Positions 1 through 9,439 of a DNA stretch of 64,000 bases are shown here, piece by piece (position 1 is the stretch's first letter; every line of letters begins with the position of its first letter). Origin of the DNA: JAZKHT01 sp040385245 (GTDB lineage: Bacteria; Pseudomonadota; Alphaproteobacteria; Rhodobacterales; Rhodobacteraceae); NCBI GenBank assembly GCA_040385245.1, contig JAZKHT010000008.1:62001-126000 (forward strand), read 5' to 3'. The notes beneath the pieces are model-generated. The model was given only the letters and a program-made list of their open reading frames with translations, had not been told where the DNA came from and did not search any database. A program made the position numbers and the translations under genes.

Positions 1-103
1 CGCGCACGGCGGGGCTGTTTTGCAGCACAAGGCTGACGGTGGATTTCGACACCCCGGCCTTTTGCGCCACATCGATGATGGTCGGTCTGCGGTCAGCGGT
101 CAT
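1..103 (-). CDS. LacI-family transcriptional regulator, N-terminal part (runs off the window)
   Basis: Only the first 34 codons are inside the window. They give a LacI-type helix-turn-helix: the stretch PTIIDVAQKAGVSKSTVSL is the standard DNA-binding start of the family, and the ATG lies at 103. The rest, including the sugar-binding domain, is off the left edge. It lies at the end of the minus-strand operon that begins at 12776. It is therefore the natural candidate for the protein that binds the paired palindromes at 12794-12828. That link is inferred. Confidence 0.85.
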   Translation of the reverse strand, partial: MTADRRPTIIDVAQKAGVSKSTVSLVLQNSPAVR

Positions 104-181
104 GCGGGTCCGGTCCCCTGCGCCTGGGTTGGCCAAAGGATACCAACTGTGGCCGGTTTTCCCCGGATGGCAAGCCCGCGG

Positions 182-505
182 TCAAAGGTCCGCATCCGTC
201 ACCGGCAGGTCAAAACACAGGATGCCATCCTTGCCGCCCGTCGCATGGGCCACCAGTTTCGCGCCAAGGCGTTGATGGTCGGGATGGTCCTGATAGGCTT
301 GCAAGCCCGCCCAATCCACGAAATCCACCACGAAACCATGCATATAGCCGCGTTCCATCTGTTCGGGGCTTTCGCTGCGGCCTGCGGTGATGGACAAAAG
401 CCCCGGCACCTTGCCCTTGATCTGGTGCAGTTCGGCGAAAAGGGCGGCGATAGTCCCCTCATCCGTGCGGGGGGCGAAGGTGATCAGGACGATGTGGCGG
501 ATCAT
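182..505 (-). CDS. Dabb (stress-responsive alpha/beta barrel) family protein
   Basis: A 107-residue protein with the Dabb family pattern: it starts MIRHIVLITF, has a central LHQIKGKVPG loop, a FVVDFVDWAGLQAYQDHPDH segment, and ends in the hydrophobic last strand. Dabb proteins are small dimeric ferredoxin-like barrels; some are cyclases or decarboxylases and many are uncharacterised. It follows a GMC oxidoreductase gene with a 3-bp gap on the same strand, so it is the penultimate gene of the catabolic operon before the LacI regulator. An enzymatic role on a product of the GMC enzymes is possible but not shown. Confidence 0.8.
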   Translation of the reverse strand: MIRHIVLITFAPRTDEGTIAALFAELHQIKGKVPGLLSITAGRSESPEQMERGYMHGFVVDFVDWAGLQAYQDHPDHQRLGAKLVAHATGGKDGILCFDLPVTDADL

Positions 506-508
506 GTG

Positions 509-2089
509 TCAGGCCCCTGTCTGGATCATGTCGGCGGCCTTTTCGCCGATCATGATCGCGGCTGCGTTGGTGTTCGAAGAAATGACGGTCGGCATGATCG
601 AGTTGTCGACAACCCGCAAGCCCGCGATGCCGTTGAACCGCAACTGCGGGTCCACCACGGCATTGTCATCCACCCCCATCCGGCAGGTGCCCGCACAATG
701 GTGCGAGGTTTTGGAATGCTGGCAGATGAAATCGTAATAATCGGCGTCGGTCTGCACCTCGGGTCCGGGCAGGCGTTGCGCCAGAATGAAATCCTTTAGT
801 GCGGGTTGCGCCAGGATTTTCTGGGTCAGCTTCAGCCCCCGGATCGACATGTCGCGGTCCATCGGATCGGCCAGATAATTGGGGTCGATCAGCGGCGCCT
901 GTGCCGGGTCGGCGCTTTGCAGCCGCACGGTGCCGCGCGACCTGGGGCGGAGATAGCACGAATTCAGCGTGATCCCGCCCTGCGGCATCGACACCACGCC
1001 ATGTTCGATCCCGGTGCCAAGGCCAAGGTGGAATTGCAGATCGGGCGAACGGGCCGAAGGATCAGCGTACCAGAATCCGCCGGTTTCAAACAACGACGAT
1101 GCGACGGCACCCTTGCGGCTGAACAGATATTGCAGCCCGGCCAGTGCCGCCCAGTGCGGTTTGGCATAGCGGTCATAGCTGAAGGGGCCGGACAGTTCCG
1201 CGATGCAGTAAAGGTCAAGATGGTCCTGCAGGTTGGCCCCGACGCCGGGTTGGTCAAACACGACATCGATGCCAAGTCCCGCCAGATGGTCGGCAGGACC
1301 GATGCCGGACAGCTGCAAAAGGCGCGGCGTCCCGATGGCCCCGCCCGACAAGATCACCTCGGACGCGGCCATCAGGCGGGTGCCGTCCATCAGCTCCACC
1401 CCCCTCGCGCGGCCCCGGTCGATGATGACCCGGCGCACCTGCGCACCGGTTCTGACCGTCAGGTTCGCGCGGCCCCGGTTGGGGGCGATATAGGCCATCG
1501 CCGCCGAAGACCTCCGGGCCTTGCGCTGGGTCAGTTGGTAGTAACAGACCCCGTCCTGCCTTTCGCCGTTGATGTCCGGGTTGCGCGGGATGCCCACCTC
1601 GGCCGCGGCTTTGAAATACGCCTCGCAGACGGGCAGGGGGGCGATGGGTTGGCTGACCCCCAAAGGCCCGCCCTTGCCGTGAAAGCGGTTGTCGTAGGTG
1701 TCGTTATCCTCGGCCTTGCGGAAATAGGGCAGGACATCGTCGTATCCCCAGCCCGTGCAGCCCATCTGCCGCCAGTCGTCGTAATCCTGCGCGTTGCCAC
1801 GGGTGTAGATCTGCGCGTTGATCGCCGACCCGCCGCCAATCACCTTGGCTTGGGTATAGCGAAACACCTTTCCTTTCATGTGCCGCTGCGGAACCGTGTC
1901 CCAGCCCCACGAACCGATGCCCTTTGTCATCTTCGCGAAACCGGCGGGCAGGTGATAGAACGGGTGGCGGTCGCTGCCGCCCGCCTCCAGCAGCAGGACG
2001 GTGACGCTTGGGTTTTCCGACAGCCGCGCCGCCACGACCGACCCGGCAGAGCCGCCACCGACAATGATGTAGTCATAGCCCTTTGTCAT
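509..2089 (-). CDS. GMC-family FAD-dependent alcohol/choline dehydrogenase-like enzyme
   Basis: A 526-residue glucose-methanol-choline oxidoreductase. The N-terminal dinucleotide-binding motif GGGSAGSVVAARLSE is at about residues 11-25. A second FAD-contact segment is VIGGGSAINAQIYTRG. The C-terminal active-site pair is present as SHHCAGTCRMG and a later NTNAAAIMIGE. These features match the choline dehydrogenase / aliphatic alcohol dehydrogenase branch (about 530-550 residues), so it should oxidise an alcohol to an aldehyde using FAD. It has no signal peptide and is probably cytoplasmic. An aldehyde dehydrogenase in the same operon could take the product. Substrate unknown. Confidence 0.88.
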   Translation of the reverse strand: MTKGYDYIIVGGGSAGSVVAARLSENPSVTVLLLEAGGSDRHPFYHLPAGFAKMTKGIGSWGWDTVPQRHMKGKVFRYTQAKVIGGGSAINAQIYTRGNAQDYDDWRQMGCTGWGYDDVLPYFRKAEDNDTYDNRFHGKGGPLGVSQPIAPLPVCEAYFKAAAEVGIPRNPDINGERQDGVCYYQLTQRKARRSSAAMAYIAPNRGRANLTVRTGAQVRRVIIDRGRARGVELMDGTRLMAASEVILSGGAIGTPRLLQLSGIGPADHLAGLGIDVVFDQPGVGANLQDHLDLYCIAELSGPFSYDRYAKPHWAALAGLQYLFSRKGAVASSLFETGGFWYADPSARSPDLQFHLGLGTGIEHGVVSMPQGGITLNSCYLRPRSRGTVRLQSADPAQAPLIDPNYLADPMDRDMSIRGLKLTQKILAQPALKDFILAQRLPGPEVQTDADYYDFICQHSKTSHHCAGTCRMGVDDNAVVDPQLRFNGIAGLRVVDNSIMPTVISSNTNAAAIMIGEKAADMIQTGA

Positions 2090-2101
2090 GGCGGTGTCCT
2101 T

Positions 2102-3571
2102 TTATCCGGCGAAATCAGTGGTCTGCATGTGATCCGCCGTGCGCAGGGCAAGGGCGGCAATCGTCAGCGCCGGGTTCACCGCCGCCGAGGTGGGCAGGAC
2201 CGAGGCGTCGGTGATGAACAGGTTCGGGTGATCATGGCTGCGGCAGAACGGATCGACGACGCTGGTCGCCCGGTCCGCCCCCATCCGCGCCGTCCCGCAT
2301 TGATGCGACGGGGTGCGGCTGTCAAAGGGGCGCGACAGCACGATGGGATAGCCTGCCTTGCGCAACAGGCGTTTCAGTTTGGCGACAAAGGCCAGATGCG
2401 CGGCCCAGTTCTTTTGCCGCCAGTCCATCACGATCGTCTCGCCTTGCAGGGTGATGCGGCTGTCGGGGTCGGGCAGGTCTTCGGACATGGCGTATAGGTC
2501 AATCGTGCGGCGCGCGACAATCCCCGCCAGCCACCCCGGCAGCGCCGAGTTTGCCGCCAAAATCGGCCCGGTGATCTTGCCCAGCAGCTGCATGTTGCCC
2601 AAAGGCGCGTTGTCCGGCCCGCCCGACAGGTAAAAGTCGTTCACCATCAGGGTCTTTTGGTAGACGGACGGATTTGTGCGAAAGGGATGTATCGCCAGCA
2701 GCGCGCTGGTGTTGTGGTTCATGAAATTGCGGCCCACCTGATCGGACCCGTTCGCCAGACCGGACCGCAACAGCAGCACCGCCGTCTGCACCGCCCCTGC
2801 CGCCAGCACCACCAGGGGCGCGGTCAGTACTTCACCATCCGCCAGTTCGACCCCGGTGATCCGGCCCGTGGCATCGGCGTGCAACAGCCGCACCTCTGCC
2901 CCGGTGCGCAAGGTGACGTTGGGATGGGCCAGCGCCGCCGCCATGCCCACGGTTTCGGCATCCATCTTGCCGCCGGTGGTGTTGGGGTAGGCGTCCCACG
3001 GGGTCTGACCACCCGCCAGCCACTGGTCGATATCCACGCCCAAGGGCAGGGATGCCGGGTGCAACCCGACCTTTTTCAGCCGCCGCCGCAGATCGGCGAT
3101 AGCAGGCTCGTCCGGGACGGGGGGAAAGGGGTATTGGCCGGAATGGCGCGGCTCGGTCGGGTCGTCGCCAAGGTGTCCGCGCAAACGATACATCTCTTCG
3201 GCGCGCTGATAGTGCGGTTCCAGATCGTCATAGCGGATCGGCCAGCCGGGGGTTTGCCCGTCGTGGTGGCGGACCGGGGCGAAATCTTCGGCCCGATAGC
3301 GCAGGAACACCGCCCCAAAGAATTTCGAGTTGCCGCCGATGTTGTAATAATTGCCGGGGTTGAAGGTGTTGCCCTTGCCATCAAGCCACATCTCTTTCGG
3401 GCGGAAATGGCCGCGCGCAAAGATCGCCTGCGTGTCGCGGTCGGCGGGCGACGGCAGCAAGGCCGCGCCCTTTTCCAACACCAGTATCCGCTTTCCGGTA
3501 GGGGCAAGGGCCGCGGCCAACGTGGCACCCCCCATACCTGACCCGATGATAAGGATGTCGGCTGCGGTCAT
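2102..3571 (-). CDS. GMC-family oxidoreductase (glucoside-3-dehydrogenase / gluconate-dehydrogenase-like branch)
   Basis: A 489-residue flavoprotein starting with IIGSGMGGATLAAALA (FAD-binding Rossmann motif) and ending with the C-terminal signature SHQCGTARMG followed by VNPALTIAALALRTADHM. It is only distantly like the neighbouring GMC enzyme. The short length and C-terminal motif are closer to the branch containing FAD-dependent sugar dehydrogenases such as glucoside 3-dehydrogenase. The start codon overlaps the stop of the upstream ATPase gene (ATGA). Together with the Gfo/Idh/MocA enzyme at the operon start, this hints at sugar or glycoside oxidation, which is inference. Confidence 0.82.
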   Translation of the reverse strand: MTAADILIIGSGMGGATLAAALAPTGKRILVLEKGAALLPSPADRDTQAIFARGHFRPKEMWLDGKGNTFNPGNYYNIGGNSKFFGAVFLRYRAEDFAPVRHHDGQTPGWPIRYDDLEPHYQRAEEMYRLRGHLGDDPTEPRHSGQYPFPPVPDEPAIADLRRRLKKVGLHPASLPLGVDIDQWLAGGQTPWDAYPNTTGGKMDAETVGMAAALAHPNVTLRTGAEVRLLHADATGRITGVELADGEVLTAPLVVLAAGAVQTAVLLLRSGLANGSDQVGRNFMNHNTSALLAIHPFRTNPSVYQKTLMVNDFYLSGGPDNAPLGNMQLLGKITGPILAANSALPGWLAGIVARRTIDLYAMSEDLPDPDSRITLQGETIVMDWRQKNWAAHLAFVAKLKRLLRKAGYPIVLSRPFDSRTPSHQCGTARMGADRATSVVDPFCRSHDHPNLFITDASVLPTSAAVNPALTIAALALRTADHMQTTDFAG

Positions 3572-4680
3572 GGGGCGATGCGCTCTTCGGTTTTTGGGTC
3601 AAAGGCCACGGCTTTTTCCATGTTGACGGCAAAGGTGAACACCTCGCCCGGGCCGACGTTCACATCTGCCCGCATCCGCGCGACGATGTCCTTGCCGCCC
3701 AGAACCATCGTCACAAAGGTATCGGCCCCGGCGGGTTCGGTCACGCCGATCTGGTTGCGCAAGGCCACGATGTTCTGGGAATTGCGGTCCGCCCCTTCGG
3801 GGTCGGTGATCGCCTCGGGGCGGATGCCCAGCAGGATTGCCTTGCCCTCCCACGCGGCCAGATTGGGTTGACTGAACTTCAGCAACACCTCGGCCCCGTT
3901 GGCATCGGTGATCCGGGCATGGGGCGCTCCGTCGCGCATCACCACGGTCGACGGCAGGACGTTCATCGCGGGGCTTCCCATGAACGTTGCCACATAGACG
4001 TTCGCCGGGGTGTCATAGATTTCCTTTGGTGTGCCCAATTGCTGCACATAACCCGCATACATCACCGCGATCCGGGTCGACAAGGTCATCGCTTCGATCT
4101 GGTCATGCGTCACATACACGATGGTGGTTTTCAGCTTTTCATGCAGCTTCTTGATCTCGGTCCGCATATCGACGCGCAATTTGGCGTCAAGGTTTGACAG
4201 CGGTTCATCGAACAGGAACACATCGGGGTTGCGCACCAGTGCGCGGCCCATGGCCACACGCTGCCGCTGGCCCCCGGACAACTGGCCCGGCTTGCGGTCC
4301 AGCAGCTGTTCTATCTGCAAAAGCTTTGCCACTGACGCCAGCGCCGCGTCGCGCTGCGTCTTTGGCACGCCGTGCATTTCAAGGCCAAAGGTCATGTTCT
4401 GGCCCACGGTCATGTTGGGGTAAAGCGCGTAAGACTGGAACACCATCGCGATGTTGCGCTTTGACGGGTGCACGCCGTTGACGACCCGCCCCTTGATCGC
4501 GATGTCGCCAGAGGATATCCCCTCCAGTCCCGCGATCATGTTCAGCAGCGTGGACTTGCCGCACCCCGACGGGCCAACGAGCACCAGAAACTCGCCCTCC
4601 TGCACCTTTATGTCGACGCGGTGCAGCACTTCGACCGCGCCATAGGATTTGGTGACGTTGTTGATATCGAGAAAGCCCAT
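3568..4680 (-). CDS. Carbohydrate ABC transporter ATP-binding protein (MalK/UgpC type)
   Basis: A 370-residue ATPase with Walker A GPSGCGKSTL, signature LSGGQRQRVAMGRAL, Walker B VFLFDEPLSNLDAKLR and the switch histidine in VYVTHDQ. It has the extra C-terminal OB-fold regulatory domain (about residues 240-370) typical of MalK/UgpC proteins, which energise sugar or glycerol-phosphate importers. It lies 4 bp downstream of the second permease gene. The binding protein and both permeases of the same importer are the next genes upstream, so the system is complete. Confidence 0.93.
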   Translation of the reverse strand: MGFLDINNVTKSYGAVEVLHRVDIKVQEGEFLVLVGPSGCGKSTLLNMIAGLEGISSGDIAIKGRVVNGVHPSKRNIAMVFQSYALYPNMTVGQNMTFGLEMHGVPKTQRDAALASVAKLLQIEQLLDRKPGQLSGGQRQRVAMGRALVRNPDVFLFDEPLSNLDAKLRVDMRTEIKKLHEKLKTTIVYVTHDQIEAMTLSTRIAVMYAGYVQQLGTPKEIYDTPANVYVATFMGSPAMNVLPSTVVMRDGAPHARITDANGAEVLLKFSQPNLAAWEGKAILLGIRPEAITDPEGADRNSQNIVALRNQIGVTEPAGADTFVTMVLGGKDIVARMRADVNVGPGEVFTFAVNMEKAVAFDPKTEERIAP

Positions 4681-4684
4681 AGGA

Positions 4685-5566
4685 TTATCCCTTTACGCTT
4701 CCGGCCATCAGGCCGCGCACGAAATAGCGTCCGGCTACGATGTAGACGAACAGGGTGGGAAGGGCAGCCAGTATGGCCCCCGCAAAATGGACGTTGTATT
4801 CCTTGACCCCGGTTGAGGACTGCACAAGGTTGTTCAGCGCCACGGTCATCGGCTGGCTTTGCCCGCCAAAGGACGCGCCGAACAGAAAGTCGTTCCAGAT
4901 ATTGGTAAACTGCCAGATGATCGACACCACCGTGATCGGCCCCGACACCGGCAGCATGATCCGCCAGAAGATGCGAAAGAACCCCGCGCCGTCGATCATC
5001 GCCGCCCGCACCAGTTCGGTCGGGAAGGCGGCATAATAGTTGCGGAAATACAGTGTGGTAAACCCGATCCCATAGACCACATGCACCAGCACCAGCCCCG
5101 GCACGGTGCCGGCAAGACCGATCTTGCCAAGGATCATCGCCATCGGGATCAGCACGATCTGGAACGGGATGAAGCAGGAAAACAGCATCAGCCCGAACAG
5201 GATCGTGTCCCCGCGAAAGCGCCATTTGGTCAGGACATAGCCATTCAGCGCCCCCAGAACGGTGGAAATCGCCACCGCAGGCACCACCATCAGGATCGAG
5301 TTCAGGAAGTAGGGTTTCAACCCCGTCGGTTCCACCCCGATCTGCGCCGTGGACCAGGCACTTGCCCAAGGGGCAAGGGTCCAGTCCTGCGGCAGCGCCA
5401 TCATGTTGCCGCCGGTAATCTCGGACAAGGGTTTCAGCGAATTCACCAGCATGACAAAGAACGGCAGCAGGTAGAACAGCGCAAAGACCAGCAAGGTGAC
5501 GTAGATGAAGGTCCGGGTGATGGCCCCTGTGCGAACGGCGGTATCCTGCGTGGCTGCTGACATCAC
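4685..5566 (-). CDS. Carbohydrate ABC transporter permease (MalG/UgpE type)
   Basis: A 293-residue inner-membrane protein with about six hydrophobic segments. The binding-protein-dependent permease (EAA) loop is visible as RAAMIDGAGFFRIFWRIMLP. The N terminus (TRTFIYVTLLVFALFYLLPF) is typical of the CUT1 MalG-like subunit. The start overlaps the end of the preceding permease gene by 4 bp, so translation is probably coupled. It forms the membrane channel together with the product of 5563-6459. Confidence 0.92.
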   Translation of the reverse strand: MMSAATQDTAVRTGAITRTFIYVTLLVFALFYLLPFFVMLVNSLKPLSEITGGNMMALPQDWTLAPWASAWSTAQIGVEPTGLKPYFLNSILMVVPAVAISTVLGALNGYVLTKWRFRGDTILFGLMLFSCFIPFQIVLIPMAMILGKIGLAGTVPGLVLVHVVYGIGFTTLYFRNYYAAFPTELVRAAMIDGAGFFRIFWRIMLPVSGPITVVSIIWQFTNIWNDFLFGASFGGQSQPMTVALNNLVQSSTGVKEYNVHFAGAILAALPTLFVYIVAGRYFVRGLMAGSVKG

Positions 5567-6459
5567 TTCTTCTCCTTCAGCTCGGCATAAAGGTAGGGCG
5601 TCATGATCGCTGCGATGGTCATCAGCATGATCACCGCAGACGCCGCCCCGATGCCCATCGAATTGCGGGTGAAGGTGTAGGAATACATGAATGTCGCGGG
5701 CAGTTCGGTCGCGCGGCCCGGCCCTCCGCCAGTCAGGGCGATGACAAGGTCATAGGATTTGACCGCCAGATGCGACAGGATCACGAAGGCCGACAGGAAG
5801 GCCGGGCGAAGCATCGGGATCACGATGCGGCGGTACAGGTTCCAGTTCGATGCGCCGTCGATCTGGGCCGCCTTCAAGATCTCGTTGTCGATGCCGCGCA
5901 GACCGGCAAGGAACATCGCCATGACAAAGCCGCTGGTCTGCCAGACCGCCGCGATGACGATGGTGTAGATCGCCATGTCGCGATCCTTGATCCAGCCAAA
6001 ATGGAAGGATTCCCACCCCCACAGGTGCATGGTGTTTTCAAGGCCGATGCCGGGGTCCAGAAACCACTTCCACGCGGTGCCGGTGACGATGAACGACAGC
6101 GCCATGGGATACAGGTAGATCGGGCGCAAGACGCCTTCGCCGCGGATTTTCTGGTCCAGCAGGATGGCCAGCGTCAGACCGATGGCCGTGCAGATCACGA
6201 TGTAAAGCGAGGCGAAGATGGCCAGATTGCCCACCGCCGTCCACCAGGCGGACAGGCCCCACAACCGGGCGTAATTGTCGAAACCGACCAGATCATAGCT
6301 GGGCAGCATCTTTGACCCGGTAAAGCTGAGGTAGATCGTGAACGCAATGAAGCCATAGACGAACACCATCATCGCCGCGATCGAAGGCGACAGGACCAGC
6401 TTTGGGATCAGATCCTGAAGGCGGGTGCGGAAATCCACCTGCGGGGCGGGATACGCCAT
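5563..6459 (-). CDS. Carbohydrate ABC transporter permease (MalF/UgpA type)
   Basis: A 298-residue permease from the chosen start. ATG at 6459 was preferred over a longer in-frame start at 6552 because a strong Shine-Dalgarno (AAAGGAGGAG) sits just before it, and the extra 31 residues are unlike the family and would read through the stem-loop region upstream. The EAA loop is KAAQIDGASNWNLYRRIVIP. It follows the binding-protein gene after a 113-bp gap that contains a perfect 12-bp stem-loop, an arrangement that commonly lets the binding protein be made in excess over the permeases. Confidence 0.92.
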   Translation of the reverse strand: MAYPAPQVDFRTRLQDLIPKLVLSPSIAAMMVFVYGFIAFTIYLSFTGSKMLPSYDLVGFDNYARLWGLSAWWTAVGNLAIFASLYIVICTAIGLTLAILLDQKIRGEGVLRPIYLYPMALSFIVTGTAWKWFLDPGIGLENTMHLWGWESFHFGWIKDRDMAIYTIVIAAVWQTSGFVMAMFLAGLRGIDNEILKAAQIDGASNWNLYRRIVIPMLRPAFLSAFVILSHLAVKSYDLVIALTGGGPGRATELPATFMYSYTFTRNSMGIGAASAVIMLMTIAAIMTPYLYAELKEKK

Positions 6460-6537
6460 GGCTCCTCCTTTGCCTGCGCGGGCGGCGCAGCAGTTGTTGG
6501 CGAATGGGGGCAGCGCCGGTCGGCAAACCGAATGGAT

Positions 6538-6565
6538 GGGACGGCGGGGCAATCCCCGCCGTCCC
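6538..6565 (-). terminator. Intercistronic 12-bp stem-loop between binding-protein and permease genes
   Basis: A perfect inverted repeat GGGACGGCGGGG / CCCCGCCGTCCC with a 4-base loop, between the stop of the binding-protein gene (6573) and the permease start (6459). No T-run follows on the minus strand, so it is less likely a full terminator than an RNA-stabilising or attenuating hairpin that keeps the 3' end of the binding-protein message. Confidence 0.7.
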
Positions 6566-6572
6566 GGTGCCT

Positions 6573-7826
6573 TTATTGGGCCGCTTCGACCGCCGCGACC
6601 AGTTCCGTCGCCGCCGTCGCCGCGTCGTATTCACCGTTGAAGGCAGCAGTGACCACGTCGTAGATCGCGTTCTTCACCGCCGCCCGGTTGGCGTGGCCGT
6701 GGGCCATCGACCCGACCAGCGTGCCGCTTTCGGAGGCTGCGGCCAGATCGACCATGCCCTGCTTGGCGCAGGCGTCAAAGGCGTCGTTCGGCACATCGGT
6801 GCGCGCCGGTACCGACCCTTTGACAACGTTGAAGGCCGACTGAAACTCGGGCGACATGATCGCGGACGCCATGGCCGCCTGTGCCGCCTTGGCATCATCG
6901 GCCGCCACGTTGAACATGGCGAACTGATCCGAGTTGAAGCTGACCGCCCCTTCGGACCCCGGCACGCGGAAACACAGGAAATCGGTGCCCGGCACTTTGC
7001 CCGCGTTGATGAATTCGCCCTTGGCCCAATCGCCCATGATCTGGAACGCCGCTTCGCCGTTGATCACCATGGCCGAGGCAAGGTTCCAGTCGCGGCCCGA
7101 AAAGTTGTCATCCGCAAAGGACCGCAGGGTTTCCATCCGGCGGAAGGCTTCGACCATCTGCTCTCCACCCAAGGCGGCCGGATCAAGATCAATGAAGGCC
7201 GCCTTGTAGAAATCTGCCCCCCCGACCGACAGCACGACACCGTCAAACATCGTGGCCTCTTGCCAGGCCTGGCCACCATGGGCCAGCGCTGTCTTGCCAG
7301 AGGCCTTTACCGCCTCCATCGCGGCGACGAATTCATCCCAGGTGGTGGGTTGTGCGATGCCCAGACCATCCAGAACCGCTTTGTTCGCCCAGACCCAGTT
7401 GGTCGAATGGACGTTCACGGGGGCGGCGATCCAGTGGCCGTCCGATTTGGAGAACGCCTGCAAGGCGGCAGGAACGACGGCGTCCCAGCCTTCGGCGGCG
7501 GCGACGGCGTCCAGATTGCCAAGCGCCTTTTCCGCCGCCCAATCCTGAATGTCAAAACCCAGCATCTGCACGGCGGTGGGGGCGTTGCCGGCGGTGACGC
7601 GGGCGCGCAGCGTGGTCATCGCCGCCTCGCCGCCGCCACCCGACACGGGCATGTCGACCCAGCCGATGCCTTGCCCCGCAAGGTTGTCCTTCAGCACGCC
7701 CAAAGCGGCAGCCTCGCCGCCGCTGGTCCACCAGTGCAGCACCTCGACGTCGGCAGCGCGCGCCATGCTGGTGGTCAGCGCCAAGGCGGCGGCCAGTGTC
7801 AGGGTCTTTCCGAAATATCCACGCAT
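6573..7826 (-). CDS. Carbohydrate ABC transporter substrate-binding protein
   Basis: A 417-residue extracellular solute-binding protein (family 1, sugar type). The start at 7826 was chosen because a cleavable signal peptide follows at once (MRGYFGKTLTLAAALALTTS, then MARA) and GGGAGGAAA precedes it. The mature protein begins AADVEVLHWWTSGGE, the usual opening of CUT1 sugar binders. It should bind the substrate in the periplasm and deliver it to the permeases at 4685-6459. The ligand is not apparent from sequence. Confidence 0.92.
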   Translation of the reverse strand: MRGYFGKTLTLAAALALTTSMARAADVEVLHWWTSGGEAAALGVLKDNLAGQGIGWVDMPVSGGGGEAAMTTLRARVTAGNAPTAVQMLGFDIQDWAAEKALGNLDAVAAAEGWDAVVPAALQAFSKSDGHWIAAPVNVHSTNWVWANKAVLDGLGIAQPTTWDEFVAAMEAVKASGKTALAHGGQAWQEATMFDGVVLSVGGADFYKAAFIDLDPAALGGEQMVEAFRRMETLRSFADDNFSGRDWNLASAMVINGEAAFQIMGDWAKGEFINAGKVPGTDFLCFRVPGSEGAVSFNSDQFAMFNVAADDAKAAQAAMASAIMSPEFQSAFNVVKGSVPARTDVPNDAFDACAKQGMVDLAAASESGTLVGSMAHGHANRAAVKNAIYDVVTAAFNGEYDAATAATELVAAVEAAQ

Positions 7827-7914
7827 TTGGTTTCCTCCCGTTGATGCGTTTTGTTGGTCTGTCGTCCGTTTTGCGGCAGGTCCGCCGCGATCACGCCATG
7901 TCGTGGCTGCGTGG

Positions 7915-9438
7915 TCATGGCCGCACCCAAGGGGCACGGGTGCGACCGATCCGCATGACCAGCGATTTCACCTCAAGAAATTCGTCAAAGCCGTATTGGC
8001 CGATTTCGCGGCCCTGACCCGATTGCTTCATCCCGCCAAAGGCCAGTTCGGGAAAGCCGTCCATCCAGGTGTTGGTCCAGACCGTTCCCGCCTGCGCCCG
8101 GCGGGCAAAGGCCATGCAGGTGTGGACATTCTCGCTCCACACCCCGGCTGACAGACCATAGGTCGCGTCATTGGTCAGCGCGATGGCCTGATCCAGCGTG
8201 CGGAAGGTCAGCACCGACAGGACCGGGCCAAACACCTCTTCGCGCGCAATTGCCATGTCGGGGGTCACGCCCCGGATCACGGTCGGTTGGTAGAACTGCG
8301 CGCCCACCCCCGGCACGGTCAGCCCGCCGCCGCCAAGGCAGACCTCTGCCCCCGCCGCCACGGCGTCGCGCACATAGCGGTCGATCTTGGCGCTGTGCTC
8401 GGCGGTGACGATGGCGCCGACCTGCGTCGCCTCGTTCAGCGGGTTGCCAAAGGCGACCCGCCGCGACAACGCCACCACACGGGCGACAAAGGCATCGGCG
8501 ATATCTTCGTGCACGATGATCCGGCTGGATGAATTGCAGCACTGGCCGACGTTGAAATAGATGCCAAAGGTCACGGCATCTGCGGCGCTTTCCAGATCGG
8601 CATCGGGAAAGATGACCTGTGGGTTCTTGCCGCCCAGTTCCAGCGCCACCTTCTTCAGCGTGTCCCCTGCCGATCTGGTGATCTGCCGGCCGACAGCGGT
8701 GGACCCGGTGAACGTCACCATGTCCACGTCTGCGTGGGTGGTCATCAGACTGCCGACCGGGGTGCCATAGCCCAGAACGATGTTGCACACGCCGGGCGGC
8801 AGGCCCGCCTGTATCAGCAGATCGGCCAGCATCGCGGTGGTTGAGGGCGTCATCTCGGACGGTTTCACCACGCAGGTGCAACCCGCCGCCAAGGCAAAGG
8901 GCAGCTTTTGCGACAGGATCCAGAACGGGAAATTCCACGGTGTGATGATCGACACGACGCCGATCGGTTCCTTCAACACCAGCCCCAGCATGTCAGGGCC
9001 CAGCGTGGTGTGGCTGTCGCCGGTGCTGGTACGGGCCAGGGCCGCCGCATACCGCCACAGGTCCGCTGCCCCGCCACATTCGCCCCGCGCCTGTGCAATC
9101 GGTTTGCCGCTTTCAAGCGTTTCCAACAGGGCAAGGCGCTCCACGTTCGCCTCGATCAGATCGGCCACGCGCAGCAGCACCGCCGCGCGGTCCTTGCCGG
9201 ACAGATCGCGCCACCTGCCATCGTCAAAGGCTGCGCGCGCCGCCGCAATCGCGGCATTGGTTTCCAGCGGACCCCCAAGCGCCGCCTGACTGACCAGAAC
9301 CCCGTGCGACGGCGACATCCGGTCCGACACCCGGCCATTGGCGCTGTCACACATGACACCGTCGATGCAATGCCGCGCCTGATAGGGGGTGGCCGGAATG
9401 GCGACGGTCTGGGCCGATATGATGTGGAAATCGTTCAT
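7915..9438 (-). CDS. Aldehyde dehydrogenase family protein
   Basis: A 507-residue NAD(P)-dependent aldehyde dehydrogenase. Cofactor-binding segment TFTGSTAVGRQI, the general-base glutamate in LELGGKNPQVIF and the nucleophilic cysteine in FNVGQCCNSSSRI are all present, as are PWNFP and the C-terminal EVFGPVLSVL. The start at 9438 removes an unlikely N-terminal extension. The stop of the upstream hydratase gene is 2 bp before it. In this operon it probably oxidises an aldehyde made by one of the GMC enzymes to an acid, which the CoA-transferase could activate. Confidence 0.93.
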   Translation of the reverse strand: MNDFHIISAQTVAIPATPYQARHCIDGVMCDSANGRVSDRMSPSHGVLVSQAALGGPLETNAAIAAARAAFDDGRWRDLSGKDRAAVLLRVADLIEANVERLALLETLESGKPIAQARGECGGAADLWRYAAALARTSTGDSHTTLGPDMLGLVLKEPIGVVSIITPWNFPFWILSQKLPFALAAGCTCVVKPSEMTPSTTAMLADLLIQAGLPPGVCNIVLGYGTPVGSLMTTHADVDMVTFTGSTAVGRQITRSAGDTLKKVALELGGKNPQVIFPDADLESAADAVTFGIYFNVGQCCNSSSRIIVHEDIADAFVARVVALSRRVAFGNPLNEATQVGAIVTAEHSAKIDRYVRDAVAAGAEVCLGGGGLTVPGVGAQFYQPTVIRGVTPDMAIAREEVFGPVLSVLTFRTLDQAIALTNDATYGLSAGVWSENVHTCMAFARRAQAGTVWTNTWMDGFPELAFGGMKQSGQGREIGQYGFDEFLEVKSLVMRIGRTRAPWVRP

Positions 9439-9439
9439 C

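Noticed and set aside
806..2497. Long plus-strand open frame (563 codons) opposite the GMC genes
   Set aside because: It is antisense to clear GMC flavoenzymes, has no family features and is an effect of high GC codon bias.
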